Shown here: piece after piece, positions 44,006-53,066 of the stretch
Position numbering within the stretch: position 1 is the stretch's first letter
How the letters are laid out: every line of letters starts with the position of its first letter
NCBI GenBank assembly: GCA_945860955.1
Contig: CAMATH010000014.1
Span: 1 to 64,000, forward strand
Direction: 5' to 3'
From: Planctomicrobium piriforme
GTDB lineage: Bacteria > Planctomycetota > Planctomycetia > Planctomycetales > Planctomycetaceae
DNA: 64,000 nucleotides
Position numbers and translations under genes: made by a program
The notes under the pieces: generated by a model
What the model was told of the DNA's origin: nothing
The model's database searches: none
The model's input: the letters and a program-made list of their open reading frames with translations, nothing else

Positions 44006-44381
44006 CCCTGGCAAGCGGGGCGGCGTCAGCCCCCTGTGTCCTGTTTGGGAAGAGGCCTTTCGCGTCCTCCAAATTGGTTCAACCGGCGGTGGATCGCGGA
44101 TTGTCGTGAGGTGCGACGACGGAGCCGTACTGGTTCTCCCGCCGGGTCGAATCGTTCAGGGAAAATATGCACCAACGAGGATTCAGCCAAAAAATGCCGG
44201 AACGACGATTGAGGAGTTTCTTGAACACCTCTTGCGTGACTTGACTGCCGTGGTGAACGATGAACGGAACCACAAATTCCTCGTTTCATGAATCCGGCGC
44301 TTTCGCTGTGCGTAAGTGAATCTGTCCGAAGGCCAGCAACCGGCCTCAGCGAGCAATACTTGCCCTTTCGCGAGCCACCGC
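44006..44381. other. Intergenic region before PQQ-propeller gene
   Basis: The only coding signal is a possible short reading frame at 44106-44291. No terminator with a T-run is obvious after the haem-fusion gene. Confidence 0.4.
44106..44291 (+). CDS. Possible 61-residue protein of unknown function
   Basis: A GTG-started frame encodes a compositionally ordinary protein with the blocks AVLVLPPGRIVQGKY and TIEEFLEHLLRDLTAVV, not the Arg/Ser-rich sequence of shadow frames here. The frame stays open upstream with sensible residues (WEEAFRVLQIGSTGGGSRIV) but without an ATG, so it may be the remnant of a longer gene. No Shine-Dalgarno and no recognisable family. Confidence 0.3.
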   Translation: MRCDDGAVLVLPPGRIVQGKYAPTRIQPKNAGTTIEEFLEHLLRDLTAVVNDERNHKFLVS

Positions 44382-46394
44382 GTGACCAGACGACCACACT
44401 GTTTGCGCTGGGCGATTCCCCTGGAACTGCTGATTGCGTGCTGTCTCATCGCGGGGAGTCTTCAGGGGGGAGACTGGCCGCAGATCCGCGGACCGAATTC
44501 CGACGGAATCGCGGTCGATGAGACACTTGCCGACTCCTGGCCCGCCGACGGTCCTCCCCTCTTGTGGACAGTCCGACTCGGCCAGGGTTTCTCTGGATTC
44601 GCGATCGCGGGGGGCCGTGCCATCACCCAGTACCAGACCCCACTGGGTCAGTATGTTCTCTGTCTCGATGTTCGGGATGGCGGTGTGTTGTGGGAACACA
44701 AGTACGGCGAGGCGTACGATCCGGTCGGTATCTACCCCGGTCCTAGGTCCACGCCTGCGATCGCCGATGACGTGGTTGTCTTTCACGCCCCCAATGGCCT
44801 GTTGGGCTGTCTCGATCTTCAACAAGGCCGCGAGATCTGGCAGGTCGATCTCAAGAAAGTGTATGGGCTTTCGGGAACCGGGTTTGGTTGCGCGGCTTCA
44901 CCCCTGGTGCGCGACGGCCGAATCTACCTTCCGGTCGGTGGAAAAAACGCCGCCGTCGTCGCCTTGAGTCTGAAAGATGGCTCGCGTCTCTGGAGCCATG
45001 GCGATGACCCGGCGAGTTACTGTACCCCCACGCCGTTCGAACTTGATGGTGTCGAGCTGGTTGCCAATTTCTTGCAGAACTGCCTGGTGGTTCATGAACG
45101 GAGAACCGGACGCGAAGTGTGGAGACTGGATCTGTCGGCAGGCTACGACGAACACGCCGCGTCCCCGTTGTTCGCCGACTCGTTGCTGGTGGTCAGTTCT
45201 CCCTTTCGCGCCGGCGCGAGCGCGTATCGTTTGCAAACGGAACGCGCGGAGGGTGGTGATCCGAAGTTGTCGGGAAAAATCGCCTGGCAATCCCCGTCAC
45301 TCTCGAACGATACCGCCTCCAGCGTCGCGTTCGAGGGAGCGATCTACGGCTTCGACTTGAAAGATGTGCAGGCGAAGGCGCACCGTCCATCGCGCGGTGA
45401 ATTCCGTTGCCTGAATGCCAATGACGGCAAAGTTCGCTGGTCGTCGAGTGATCCGGGACATGCGACCGTGATCGTCGCCGATGGGAAACTCATCCTGTTC
45501 AATGACAAAGGGGAATTGATCCTGGCGCGAGCCGACCGTGATCAATACCTGGAGCTGGGCCGGCGGACCGTCTTCGAAGACGAGGTGTGCTGGACAGCCC
45601 CCGCGCTGGCCGACGGGCGGGTGATTGTCCGATCGCACGGCCGGGCCACCTGCTTCTGGCTGGGAGTTGGTGATCCAGTCAATCCCCCGCGCGACGCCAT
45701 CGCCACACTTCCAACCCGGCCACTCTGGCGTCGCTGGCACTGGGCCTGGTTGTTGGGTGGCGAGCGCGAGCATCCTTTCATGCGGGCGGAACCAAGTGAG
45801 TTGGTGCGCTGGTACCTGTTCTGCCTTCTCGGTTGCTGGTCCCCCGCGTGCGTTCTTTCGATGTGCGTCACACATCGCCAACACGCCAGAAACACCGTTG
45901 ACCGTGGTCTCGAGGCAATTGGTTGCGATGCGTCGAGCCACGCGCTCCACGAGTGGGCGTTCGCGTCTTTGGGATGGACGCTCATTGTGTTGGGAATCGT
46001 GGTGACGCCGCTTGCCAATCGGTTCACCAACGACTTCGTGCTGACCTGGCCCGCCGCGATTTATGGAGCGTTTCAAACATCGCTGGCCTACTCACTCGAA
46101 CTCTGGCACCGGCCGAGCGATCGCGCGTTGAAACGCCGGGCGAGACTCACCGGTGCCGCCCTGATCGCCATTTGCGCGGCGTACTTCTTGTTGTTGCGAG
46201 ATCAGAGTCTGCCACACGAATGGGTCTTCCTGATCTGCGGCGTGTTCTCAGTTCCCACAACCCTTGCCGCCATGGCGATCGTCCGACGGAATTCGTGGAG
46301 CGGGACGCTGCCTCTGGCGTCGCTGGTCGCGTTCTCCGCGTACTACTGGCTGGCCCCGGTGTTGCCTTTGGTGCGCGACTGGATAATGCCTTAG
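44382..46394 (+). CDS. PQQ-like beta-propeller protein with membrane C-terminus
   Basis: About 670 residues. An N-terminal hydrophobic leader precedes DWPQIRGPNSDG, the planctomycete mark of secreted PQQ-propeller proteins. The beta-propeller (BamB/PQQ-like repeats such as LCLDVRDGGVLWEHKY, GCLDLQQGREIWQVD, RCLNANDGKVRWSS) covers about 40-440. The last 200 residues hold four or five hydrophobic helices (for example LGWTLIVLGIVVTPL and LTGAALIAICAAYFLLL), so the propeller is tethered to a membrane. The GTG at 44382 is chosen because it starts the leader; an in-frame GTG at 44316 is the alternative. Ligand and function are unknown. Confidence 0.85.
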   Translation: MTRRPHCLRWAIPLELLIACCLIAGSLQGGDWPQIRGPNSDGIAVDETLADSWPADGPPLLWTVRLGQGFSGFAIAGGRAITQYQTPLGQYVLCLDVRDGGVLWEHKYGEAYDPVGIYPGPRSTPAIADDVVVFHAPNGLLGCLDLQQGREIWQVDLKKVYGLSGTGFGCAASPLVRDGRIYLPVGGKNAAVVALSLKDGSRLWSHGDDPASYCTPTPFELDGVELVANFLQNCLVVHERRTGREVWRLDLSAGYDEHAASPLFADSLLVVSSPFRAGASAYRLQTERAEGGDPKLSGKIAWQSPSLSNDTASSVAFEGAIYGFDLKDVQAKAHRPSRGEFRCLNANDGKVRWSSSDPGHATVIVADGKLILFNDKGELILARADRDQYLELGRRTVFEDEVCWTAPALADGRVIVRSHGRATCFWLGVGDPVNPPRDAIATLPTRPLWRRWHWAWLLGGEREHPFMRAEPSELVRWYLFCLLGCWSPACVLSMCVTHRQHARNTVDRGLEAIGCDASSHALHEWAFASLGWTLIVLGIVVTPLANRFTNDFVLTWPAAIYGAFQTSLAYSLELWHRPSDRALKRRARLTGAALIAICAAYFLLLRDQSLPHEWVFLICGVFSVPTTLAAMAIVRRNSWSGTLPLASLVAFSAYYWLAPVLPLVRDWIMP

Positions 46395-46711
46395 GAAGGT
46401 GCTGTTATGCTCCACGCGGCTGAAAACCAGACGTCTGCCTGGTAGGACGGGTCTCTGACCCGTCCAACGGCGGCCGGTGCCCAATGACTGAATTCAAGCC
46501 GCTTGGAGTATAAGTACGGAATCGCAGACAAGAGACACCGCCCTTCCGGCTGTGACCGGGGGCCAACTCCCCTTTTCAGGCTGCGCTGTGTGGGGTTCCC
46601 CTTGCCTCCGCGAACGCGCCCGGGTACACCGGAATTCAGGCGATTGCAGGAACGGCTCGGCCGGCTCGGTTCCGTTTCGCGTTCACCATTGGAATTTGAC
46701 CTCAACTCTCC
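46395..46711. other. Intergenic region carrying the second repeat element
   Basis: No gene is seen. It contains the MITE-like copy at 46410-46508, 16 nt after the PQQ gene, and then the promoter region of the TPR gene. Confidence 0.5.
46410..46508. repeat. MITE-like repeat element, short copy
   Basis: A 99-bp element starting CTCCACGCGGC and ending GCTTGGAG, with the same internal hairpin (9-bp arms GGACGGGTC and GACCCGTCC around TCT, 46445-46465). In reverse complement its left part matches the left part of the element at 39197 (CTCCAAGCGGCTTGAATTCA against CTCCACGCGGCCTGAATTCA), and its right part matches that element's right end. It lacks the 65 bp that the longer copy has between hairpin and right end. 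Confidence 0.8.
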
Positions 46712-48031
46712 ATGCCTCAACCTGTCTCCGCCAGCGCTGATCCGAAACGCCCCCCCCACGTCGGTTCGAACCGACGTCGAATGCTGCTGGTCCTGCTCGC
46801 GATTCCCCTGACGACCGGAGTGTTGCTGTACGCGTCCCTCTGGTGGAGCGAACGCCCACTGAAAGCGGTCGAGCGGGCGCTGGCTCAGCGCGACTTTCCC
46901 CGCGCCATGGAGCTGGTTGATAACTACCTCAAGTCCGACCGCAACAGCAGCCGGGCGCTCGACCTCAAGGCGCAGGCACTGGTCGGCCTGCGCAAGTTCG
47001 GCGACGCCCTCGCGATTTACGACCGCGTCGGAACCGATACCGTCCCTGGTCTGCGCGCCTGGGCCGAGGCGATGCTTCATGAAAAACGCTGGTCCGACGC
47101 GCTCCTTCTCCTGCATGAGGTCGACCAGCGGAAACCCCATGATCCCGATGTCGTCCACCAGCTCTCGGCGTGCGCCATGCAGACGGGCGACTTCGAAGAG
47201 GCGGTACGGAAAGCCGAGGAATTGACTCTCATTCCCGACCATTTCGAACGGGGAACGTTGTTGCTGGGGGTGCTGCACATCAATCATGGCAATTACCGCT
47301 CCGCCGCCGAGGCGTTCGAACAATTGCTGGAGAAAAACCCGCAGGCGACCGGTTTGCAGATCAGTCCCGAGGAGTTTTTTCAGGGACTGGGACAGTCGTA
47401 CCTGGGGGACGGCAAGCCCGAACAGGCGATCGAGCGACTCGAACAGGCGATCGCCATTCAGGAGACCGCCGACCGGTTCGCGTTCTTAGGAGACGCCTGG
47501 GAACTCAAGGGAGATCTGGCGAAAGCCGTGGCGGCCTGGGTGAAGTCGATCGCGCTCGATTCCGATCAGGTTCGCGCCCGCGAGGGATTGGCGCGGGCGG
47601 CACTCGAAGAGAGACAGCCGGCTCAGGTGATTGAATGGCTCACCCCGCTTTCAACACCCGACAAACTCACCAGTGCCATCGCCCACTCGCTGAAACGGGC
47701 GAATTCACAATTGGGAGACACTGAGGCGGCGAAAAAATGGGAGGTCGAAGAATCCCGTTTGCGCGACTCCGAAGATCGCAAACGGGCGCTCGACGATCTC
47801 GTGAAACAGTCGCCCAGATCGTTCTGGGCTCTCGCCGTTCGTGCCCATCGGTTCGCCTCAGAAGGGAACACCCCCCAGGCAGCCAACCTCCTGCGGACCG
47901 TCGACGAGGTCCGCCGGTCGAGTGCCAAAACGCACGACGACCCCCGGAAGTTCATCGACAAACTGCTGAACGCCGTCCAGGAAGGGACCGAACTCCCCAG
48001 TCTGGATCTGGTGCCGATCGAGATACATTGA
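46712..48031 (+). CDS. Membrane-anchored TPR protein
   Basis: A 439-residue protein with one N-terminal membrane helix (RMLLVLLAIPLTTGVLLYASLWW, about 23-45) and then tetratricopeptide repeats over about 55-330 (for example AQRDFPRAMELVDNYLKSD, LRKFGDALAIYDRV, GNYRSAAEAFEQLLEKNP, GKPEQAIERLEQAIAI). The C-terminal 100 residues are helical and charged. TPR proteins usually serve as scaffolds for complexes; partners cannot be named. It is convergent with the S9 peptidase gene. Confidence 0.88.
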   Translation: MPQPVSASADPKRPPHVGSNRRRMLLVLLAIPLTTGVLLYASLWWSERPLKAVERALAQRDFPRAMELVDNYLKSDRNSSRALDLKAQALVGLRKFGDALAIYDRVGTDTVPGLRAWAEAMLHEKRWSDALLLLHEVDQRKPHDPDVVHQLSACAMQTGDFEEAVRKAEELTLIPDHFERGTLLLGVLHINHGNYRSAAEAFEQLLEKNPQATGLQISPEEFFQGLGQSYLGDGKPEQAIERLEQAIAIQETADRFAFLGDAWELKGDLAKAVAAWVKSIALDSDQVRAREGLARAALEERQPAQVIEWLTPLSTPDKLTSAIAHSLKRANSQLGDTEAAKKWEVEESRLRDSEDRKRALDDLVKQSPRSFWALAVRAHRFASEGNTPQAANLLRTVDEVRRSSAKTHDDPRKFIDKLLNAVQEGTELPSLDLVPIEIH

Positions 48032-48051
48032 ATCGCGGCATCGCGCGGTAG

Positions 48052-50112
48052 TCACCGCAAATATCGCCGCAACCACTCGACAATTTGCGTCAGGCGGTGC
48101 TTTCGCATATCGGGGGGGCCACTGCGGCTCATGCCGTGACTGGTCGATCGGGGATAGCGCACGAATCGTGACGGAACCCCGTTCAACTGCAGCACTGTGA
48201 AAACCTGTTCTCCCTGTTCCACGTTGCACCGCAGATCCCCCTCGCTGTGAATCACCAGGGTGGGAGTCCGCGCTGCGCCCAGGTGTTTGAGCGGACTCAT
48301 CTCCCACAGCGCCTCGGGACGATCCCACGAGTTTCCCGGGAAATACGCGTCCGGCAGATCGGGCAGATCGCTGGAGCCGAACATGCTCACCAGATTGGAA
48401 ACACAACGGTCCGTAATCGCGACCGCGAATTCGCGGGTGTGTCCAATGACCCAGTTGGTCATGTAACCGCCGTAGCTTCCACCCATGACTCCCAGTCGTT
48501 TCGAATCGACACAGGGCTGGGCTCGCATGAACTGTGTGACGGCCTGAATGTCCACCCAGTCGGCCGACCCCCAGGCACCACGAATCGCGGCGCAGTGGTC
48601 GCGACCGTACCCCTTGCTCCCGCGCGGATTCGAAAAGAACACCACGTAACCCTGTGCCGCCAGAAGTTGAAATTCATGAAAAAATCCGACGCCATACTGG
48701 GCGTGCGGCCCACCATGGATCTCCAACACGCCGGGCATTTTGGCCTTCCGAAGTCGGGCTGGTGGCTGCAGCATCCAGACATGGACCCGGGCACCATCGT
48801 CGGCGGTGATCCAGTGTTCGGTCGGCTCCGCGAGCTCCAGCTCATCCAACAACGGCTGATTGAATCGCGTGAGCGGGGTCACGCGAATCTGGTCGGCATC
48901 GACCTTGCCGACACAGATTTCCGCCAGACTCGTCGCGGTCCCCACACACAGCCCGAACAACGAGCCACGTTTCGCGACGCTGCCCAGGTGGTGGTCGGCG
49001 ACCGCGGTGGTGAGAAATGTGAACTTTCCACCGGCGACCGTCACCGACGCGATGTGCGATCTTCCGTGCTTGCCAAACTTCGCGTACAGGCGTTTGCTAT
49101 CGGGACTCCATTCAAATCGCGGCGCGAACGCGGCTTCGGCTGAATCGGAGATACTGACGGCGAGCAGACATTCGTCCGTACCCGCCGTCAGGCTGCGGGC
49201 CTGACCCTGTTCGGGATCGCAGATGAACAACTCAAGATTCTCGACACTGTACGCGCCATCTTTTCCAACCCGGCCGGCGTACGCGATGTGTTTCCCGTCG
49301 GGTGACCAGGCGACGGAGGATTTGGGGCCCTCGGGAAGCCCGGGGATCGGCGTGAATTCCCCGGTCGTCAGATTCCAGCGCATCAATTCGTCGAATTCTG
49401 GATGCAGAATCGCCCGTGGGTGACGGTTCGTCGCGATCACCAGTTGTGTGGAGTCAGGTGAGAAATCGAACGAAAAGGCCCCCAGCGTATCGTCTCGGTA
49501 GACATGGCGGGTCTCTCCCGTGACGGCGTCCAGGACATACAACTGGTACCGCTGACCGTTGAAGTATCCATCGCCATCCAGGCGATACCACATGTCGTCC
49601 AAGACGCGAGGCGGGTCATTTTCTCCCGATTCGGTCCGGGCCTTTTTTGCGGTCTCGGTCCAAGCCGCCTCCTGTTCGCGAAAACTGACGGCGATCCACC
49701 GGCCATCCGGGGACCAGGTGAACTCCCCAATGGATCCTTCGGGGAATTTCGTCAAAGGAGTCGCCTCCCCCCCGCCGGTCGACATCGTCAGAATCTGTGC
49801 CCCCCCTTTCTCACGGTCCGAGACGATCGCCAGCCGGGTACCATCGGGCGAAAAGCGAGGACGCTGATCTTTGCCGCCGGAGGTGAATTGTCGCGGTTCG
49901 CCCCCATCGGTCGACACCGACCAGATGTTGGTGACAAAGTTGTTCTTCTCCCCGACATGCTTGCGGACAAATACAATCGACTTGCCGTCGGGAGCGATCT
50001 GTGGGTCGGATACCCTGATGATTCGCGTGAGATCGTCGATCGTGATCAGCCGACGAGTCCCGGCTTCTGAGGTGGAAATTGCAGCGGCGCGACGACGGGA
50101 ATTCGGCTTCAT
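48052..50112 (-). CDS. S9-family prolyl oligopeptidase-like peptidase
   Basis: A 686-residue serine peptidase. The N-terminal beta-propeller shows repeated TolB-like blocks (SDPQIAPDGKSIVFVRK, RFSPDGTRLAIVSD, WSPDGRWIAVSF). The C-terminal alpha/beta-hydrolase domain has the nucleophile in GGSYGGYMTNWV, the Asp in HSEGDLRCN and the His in TSHGMSR, with EIHGGPHAQYG as oxyanion block. It resembles acylaminoacyl-peptidase/dipeptidyl-peptidase types. No signal peptide is evident, so it is probably cytoplasmic. An in-frame GTG 18 codons upstream is an alternative start. It is divergent from the CBM9-like gene. Confidence 0.94.
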   Translation of the reverse strand: MKPNSRRRAAAISTSEAGTRRLITIDDLTRIIRVSDPQIAPDGKSIVFVRKHVGEKNNFVTNIWSVSTDGGEPRQFTSGGKDQRPRFSPDGTRLAIVSDREKGGAQILTMSTGGGEATPLTKFPEGSIGEFTWSPDGRWIAVSFREQEAAWTETAKKARTESGENDPPRVLDDMWYRLDGDGYFNGQRYQLYVLDAVTGETRHVYRDDTLGAFSFDFSPDSTQLVIATNRHPRAILHPEFDELMRWNLTTGEFTPIPGLPEGPKSSVAWSPDGKHIAYAGRVGKDGAYSVENLELFICDPEQGQARSLTAGTDECLLAVSISDSAEAAFAPRFEWSPDSKRLYAKFGKHGRSHIASVTVAGGKFTFLTTAVADHHLGSVAKRGSLFGLCVGTATSLAEICVGKVDADQIRVTPLTRFNQPLLDELELAEPTEHWITADDGARVHVWMLQPPARLRKAKMPGVLEIHGGPHAQYGVGFFHEFQLLAAQGYVVFFSNPRGSKGYGRDHCAAIRGAWGSADWVDIQAVTQFMRAQPCVDSKRLGVMGGSYGGYMTNWVIGHTREFAVAITDRCVSNLVSMFGSSDLPDLPDAYFPGNSWDRPEALWEMSPLKHLGAARTPTLVIHSEGDLRCNVEQGEQVFTVLQLNGVPSRFVRYPRSTSHGMSRSGPPDMRKHRLTQIVEWLRRYLR

Positions 50113-50361
50113 GGTGTGGCCCACTTGGGGGAGCGTGCGGACGATTTCGAGAGTTTGACCGGACACTGCAATTTAGCTCTTTCAACCGCTCCGTGACAGC
50201 GGATCTCGGGCGCGGTGAGACGAGACTCCGTTTCCCTCGCGTCGGGACACGTGGCGAGATCGGAACCGTCAGCTCGGTTTTCCTCGCGGAGGCAATTCGC
50301 CACAATACGCGTTCCGGATCCCCGCCATTGAGTCCACGTTTCTCCAAAGCACACCACAATC

Positions 50362-51516
50362 ATGCGCCAGCCCACCGACACACACTGGAGATCTGTCGTC
50401 ACCGCCTGCGTTCTCCTCGCCGGCGCGGTTGGTGTGTTCGCCGACGATCAGGCGGTTGAGAACCTTCGGGTTCGTCCGGATCCGCGATACATTCCCCCCA
50501 GGGGATATGTCTGTTTTCGCACCGCCGCCAAGCCAACAATCGATGGCCGGCTCGATGAGACCGCCTGGCAGCAGGCTCCCTGGACTGACGATTTTGGCGA
50601 TATCGAAGGGGACGCCAATACGGTCCCCCGATTCCGGACACGGGCGAAAATGCTATGGGACGACGAGTTCTTCTATGTCGCCGCCGAACTCGAAGAACCG
50701 CACGTCTGGGGCACACTCACCAAACACGATTCCGTCATCTTTCAAGACAACGATTTCGAAGTGTTTGTCGATCCCGATGCGGATGGACACAACTATGGCG
50801 AATTCGAAATCAACGCCCTCAACACCGGTTGGGATTTGCGTCTGCCGATCCCGTACAAGGATGGGGGCTCCGCCGACGATGGCTGGGAAATTCCCGGATT
50901 GAAAACAGGTGTCGCGATCGAGGGGACACTCAACGACCCCTCCGACATGGACAAACGTTGGACGATTGAACTGGCGTTTCCCTGGAAAGTTCTCTCGGCT
51001 CTCAAGGCGAAGCCCCCCGAAATCGAACACAGCGCCCCGCGTGACCGCGAACAGTGGCGGGTGAATTTCTCGCGCGTTGAATGGAAACACGAAATCGCCG
51101 ACGGCAAGTACCGCAAGATTCCCAACATGGCCGAGGACAACTGGGTCTGGTCACCGCAATACACCGTGAACATGCACCGTCCCGAAACATGGGGAGTCGT
51201 GCAGTTCTCGACGGCGAAAGTCGGGAGTCGTCCGGCCCGCGAGGTCCGATTCTCCCCCGATCCCGCCGGCCAGGCGAAGTATCAGCTCACGCGGATTTAC
51301 TACGCGCAGCAGGCGCACCGCGCCCGGCATGGGGAATACGCCGACGTGATCACCAAACTCGATTTGACCCGACTCGAAGATCCCTCCCTTGTCGGAGAGA
51401 TTCGACTCACTCCGTTGGAAAAGAGCTACCGCGCGACTGCGATCATCAAGACTTCCGATGGAACGGAAGAGACCTGGCACATCAGCCACGACGCCCGGAT
51501 CTGGAAGGGCCCCTGA
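50362..51516 (+). CDS. Secreted CBM9-like carbohydrate-binding domain protein
   Basis: A 384-residue protein with a signal peptide (hydrophobic VVTACVLLAGAVGVFA). The domain that follows (about 50-290) has the CBM9/DOMON-like pattern: KPTIDGRLDETAWQQAPW, then AKMLWDDEFFYVAAELEEPHVWGT, then DNDFEVFVDPDADGHNYGEFEINALNT, and the closing ELAFPWKVL. The last 90 residues form another small domain with no name I can give. Family members bind sugars or act as heads of outer-surface enzymes. No glycoside hydrolase domain is present here. Confidence 0.88.
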   Translation: MRQPTDTHWRSVVTACVLLAGAVGVFADDQAVENLRVRPDPRYIPPRGYVCFRTAAKPTIDGRLDETAWQQAPWTDDFGDIEGDANTVPRFRTRAKMLWDDEFFYVAAELEEPHVWGTLTKHDSVIFQDNDFEVFVDPDADGHNYGEFEINALNTGWDLRLPIPYKDGGSADDGWEIPGLKTGVAIEGTLNDPSDMDKRWTIELAFPWKVLSALKAKPPEIEHSAPRDREQWRVNFSRVEWKHEIADGKYRKIPNMAEDNWVWSPQYTVNMHRPETWGVVQFSTAKVGSRPAREVRFSPDPAGQAKYQLTRIYYAQQAHRARHGEYADVITKLDLTRLEDPSLVGEIRLTPLEKSYRATAIIKTSDGTEETWHISHDARIWKGP

Positions 51517-51556
51517 TCCGCCTGAACGACGGTCGAAGAATCTTCTTTGACACTTG

Positions 51557-52915
51557 TCAGGCCGCCGGCGACATCAAACGCAGACACAACAGCGCCACGT
51601 TGTAATAAATCAGCACCCCCAGCGCATCCGACAGAGACGCAATCAGCGGGTTCGACATCAGCGCCGGGTCACAGCCCAGGTGTCGTAGCGCGATGGGCAA
51701 CAGCGTGCCGTTGGTCGTTCCGAACGTGACCACCAGCGCGATCGTCGACGCCACAACCAGCGCGTGCGGCCACTGGACGTATTGCGACGCGAACACAAAT
51801 GCCATCAGCCCCATCGCTGATCCCAGCACCAGCCCGGTCGCGAATTCCCGTCGAATGATCCGCGGCTGATTCGCCCGACTCATTTCCCCCAGAGACATCG
51901 AACGGATGATCAAGGTGGCGGACTGTGAACCGGAGTTGCCACCACTGGCGAGAACCAGCGGCAGAAACCAGACCAGCCACTCGTGCTGTTCGGTGACACC
52001 GTCGTAGAGATTCAGCAGCGACGACGTCCCAAAGCCGGCGACCAACAGCAGAATCAGCCAAATCCCCCGCTTCCACGCGAGGGTGAAAAACGGTGTCGAG
52101 AGATAGCCATCTTCGAGCGGAGCGACAGCACCCATGCGATGGGCGTCCTCCGTCGCCTCTTCCCGCATGACGTCGAGAACGTCGTCGTGGGTGATGATGC
52201 CGACCAGGCGTTCTTCTGCGTCGACGACCGGAATGGCGATGAAGTCATACCGGGCCATTTTGTTCGCGACCGCCTCCTGATCGTCGTTCACGTTGACCGA
52301 CAACACGTCGGTCTCCATGATATCGCGCACCAGCGCATCGGGCCGGGCGAGAATCAGCTTGCGGAGGCTGACGAAACCGTGCAGATGGCGGGCTTCATCC
52401 AGAACGTAGACGTAGTAAATCGTCTCGCGATTGGGAGCCTGGCTGTGCAGGGCGGCGAGCGCCTCGCGCACCGTGAGTTCTTCCCGCAGCGAGGCGTACT
52501 CGGTGGTCATCAGCGCGCCGGCGCTGGATTCGGGGTACGAGAGCAGCTTGCGGATGTCGCTGCGCTCGGCCTGCGCGATCAACGGCAGCAGCAGTTCGAC
52601 CTGATCCTCGTCCATATTGCGGAGCAGTTCGGCCCGGTCGTCCGCGGACATTTCCTCGATCAAAGCCGACAGGCGCGGCTTGTCGATGGTTGAAACGAGT
52701 TCGATCTGCCGATCGAGTTCCATGAACTCGAAAATCTCAACCTGCTGCCTGAGGTTGGATTGAGAAAGGACGTGCCATGCCTCGGCGGGGGTGAGGGCGG
52801 CGAGATTCTCGGCGACGACCCCGGGATGAAAGATCGTGCAGAACTCCCGCATGGCCGGCGCGTCGTTCTCGTTCAGCATTTCCCGGAGTTCGGGGAGCAG
52901 CAACGGATCGTGCAT
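51557..52915 (-). CDS. mgtE: MgtE magnesium transporter
   Basis: A 452-residue Mg2+ channel. The N-terminal helical MgtE domain (EEMSADDRAELLRNM) is followed by two CBS domains (about 130-260; VRDIMETDVLSVNVNDDQE, IIPV-like DFIAIPVVDAEERLVGIITHDDVLDVM). Five membrane helices follow, with the family blocks ASGGNSGSQSATLIIRSM and TFGTTNGTLLPIALRHLGCDPALMSNPLIASLSD, where the Mg-site Asp lies. The start is the ATG of MHDPLLLPELRE. It lies 151 nt after rpsI, separated by that gene's terminator. I see no M-box riboswitch in the short leader. Confidence 0.96.
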   Translation of the reverse strand: MHDPLLLPELREMLNENDAPAMREFCTIFHPGVVAENLAALTPAEAWHVLSQSNLRQQVEIFEFMELDRQIELVSTIDKPRLSALIEEMSADDRAELLRNMDEDQVELLLPLIAQAERSDIRKLLSYPESSAGALMTTEYASLREELTVREALAALHSQAPNRETIYYVYVLDEARHLHGFVSLRKLILARPDALVRDIMETDVLSVNVNDDQEAVANKMARYDFIAIPVVDAEERLVGIITHDDVLDVMREEATEDAHRMGAVAPLEDGYLSTPFFTLAWKRGIWLILLLVAGFGTSSLLNLYDGVTEQHEWLVWFLPLVLASGGNSGSQSATLIIRSMSLGEMSRANQPRIIRREFATGLVLGSAMGLMAFVFASQYVQWPHALVVASTIALVVTFGTTNGTLLPIALRHLGCDPALMSNPLIASLSDALGVLIYYNVALLCLRLMSPAA

Positions 52916-52929
52916 GGTCGGGCCGTGGC

Positions 52930-52972
52930 AAAAAAAACCCGAGGAGGAAAGTTGGGGACTTTCCCCCTCGGG
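52930..52972 (-). terminator. Rho-independent terminator of the rplM-rpsI operon
   Basis: On the minus strand a 15-bp stem (52958-52972 pairing with 52938-52952, one mismatch) with a 5-nt loop is followed by eight T (52937-52930). It ends the ribosomal-protein transcript before mgtE. Confidence 0.93.
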
Positions 52973-53066
52973 GCTTGCAGACGAGGGAAGATTGAAGCGG
53001 TCGTTGGGGACGGAGTAAAACCAGGACGCCAGTTCGGATCCGAACCAGCACCCCACCCGACGAATG

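Noticed and set aside
52916-53066. M-box riboswitch before mgtE
   Set aside because: The interval is only about 150 nt and is mostly filled by the rpsI terminator; no M-box consensus is recognisable.
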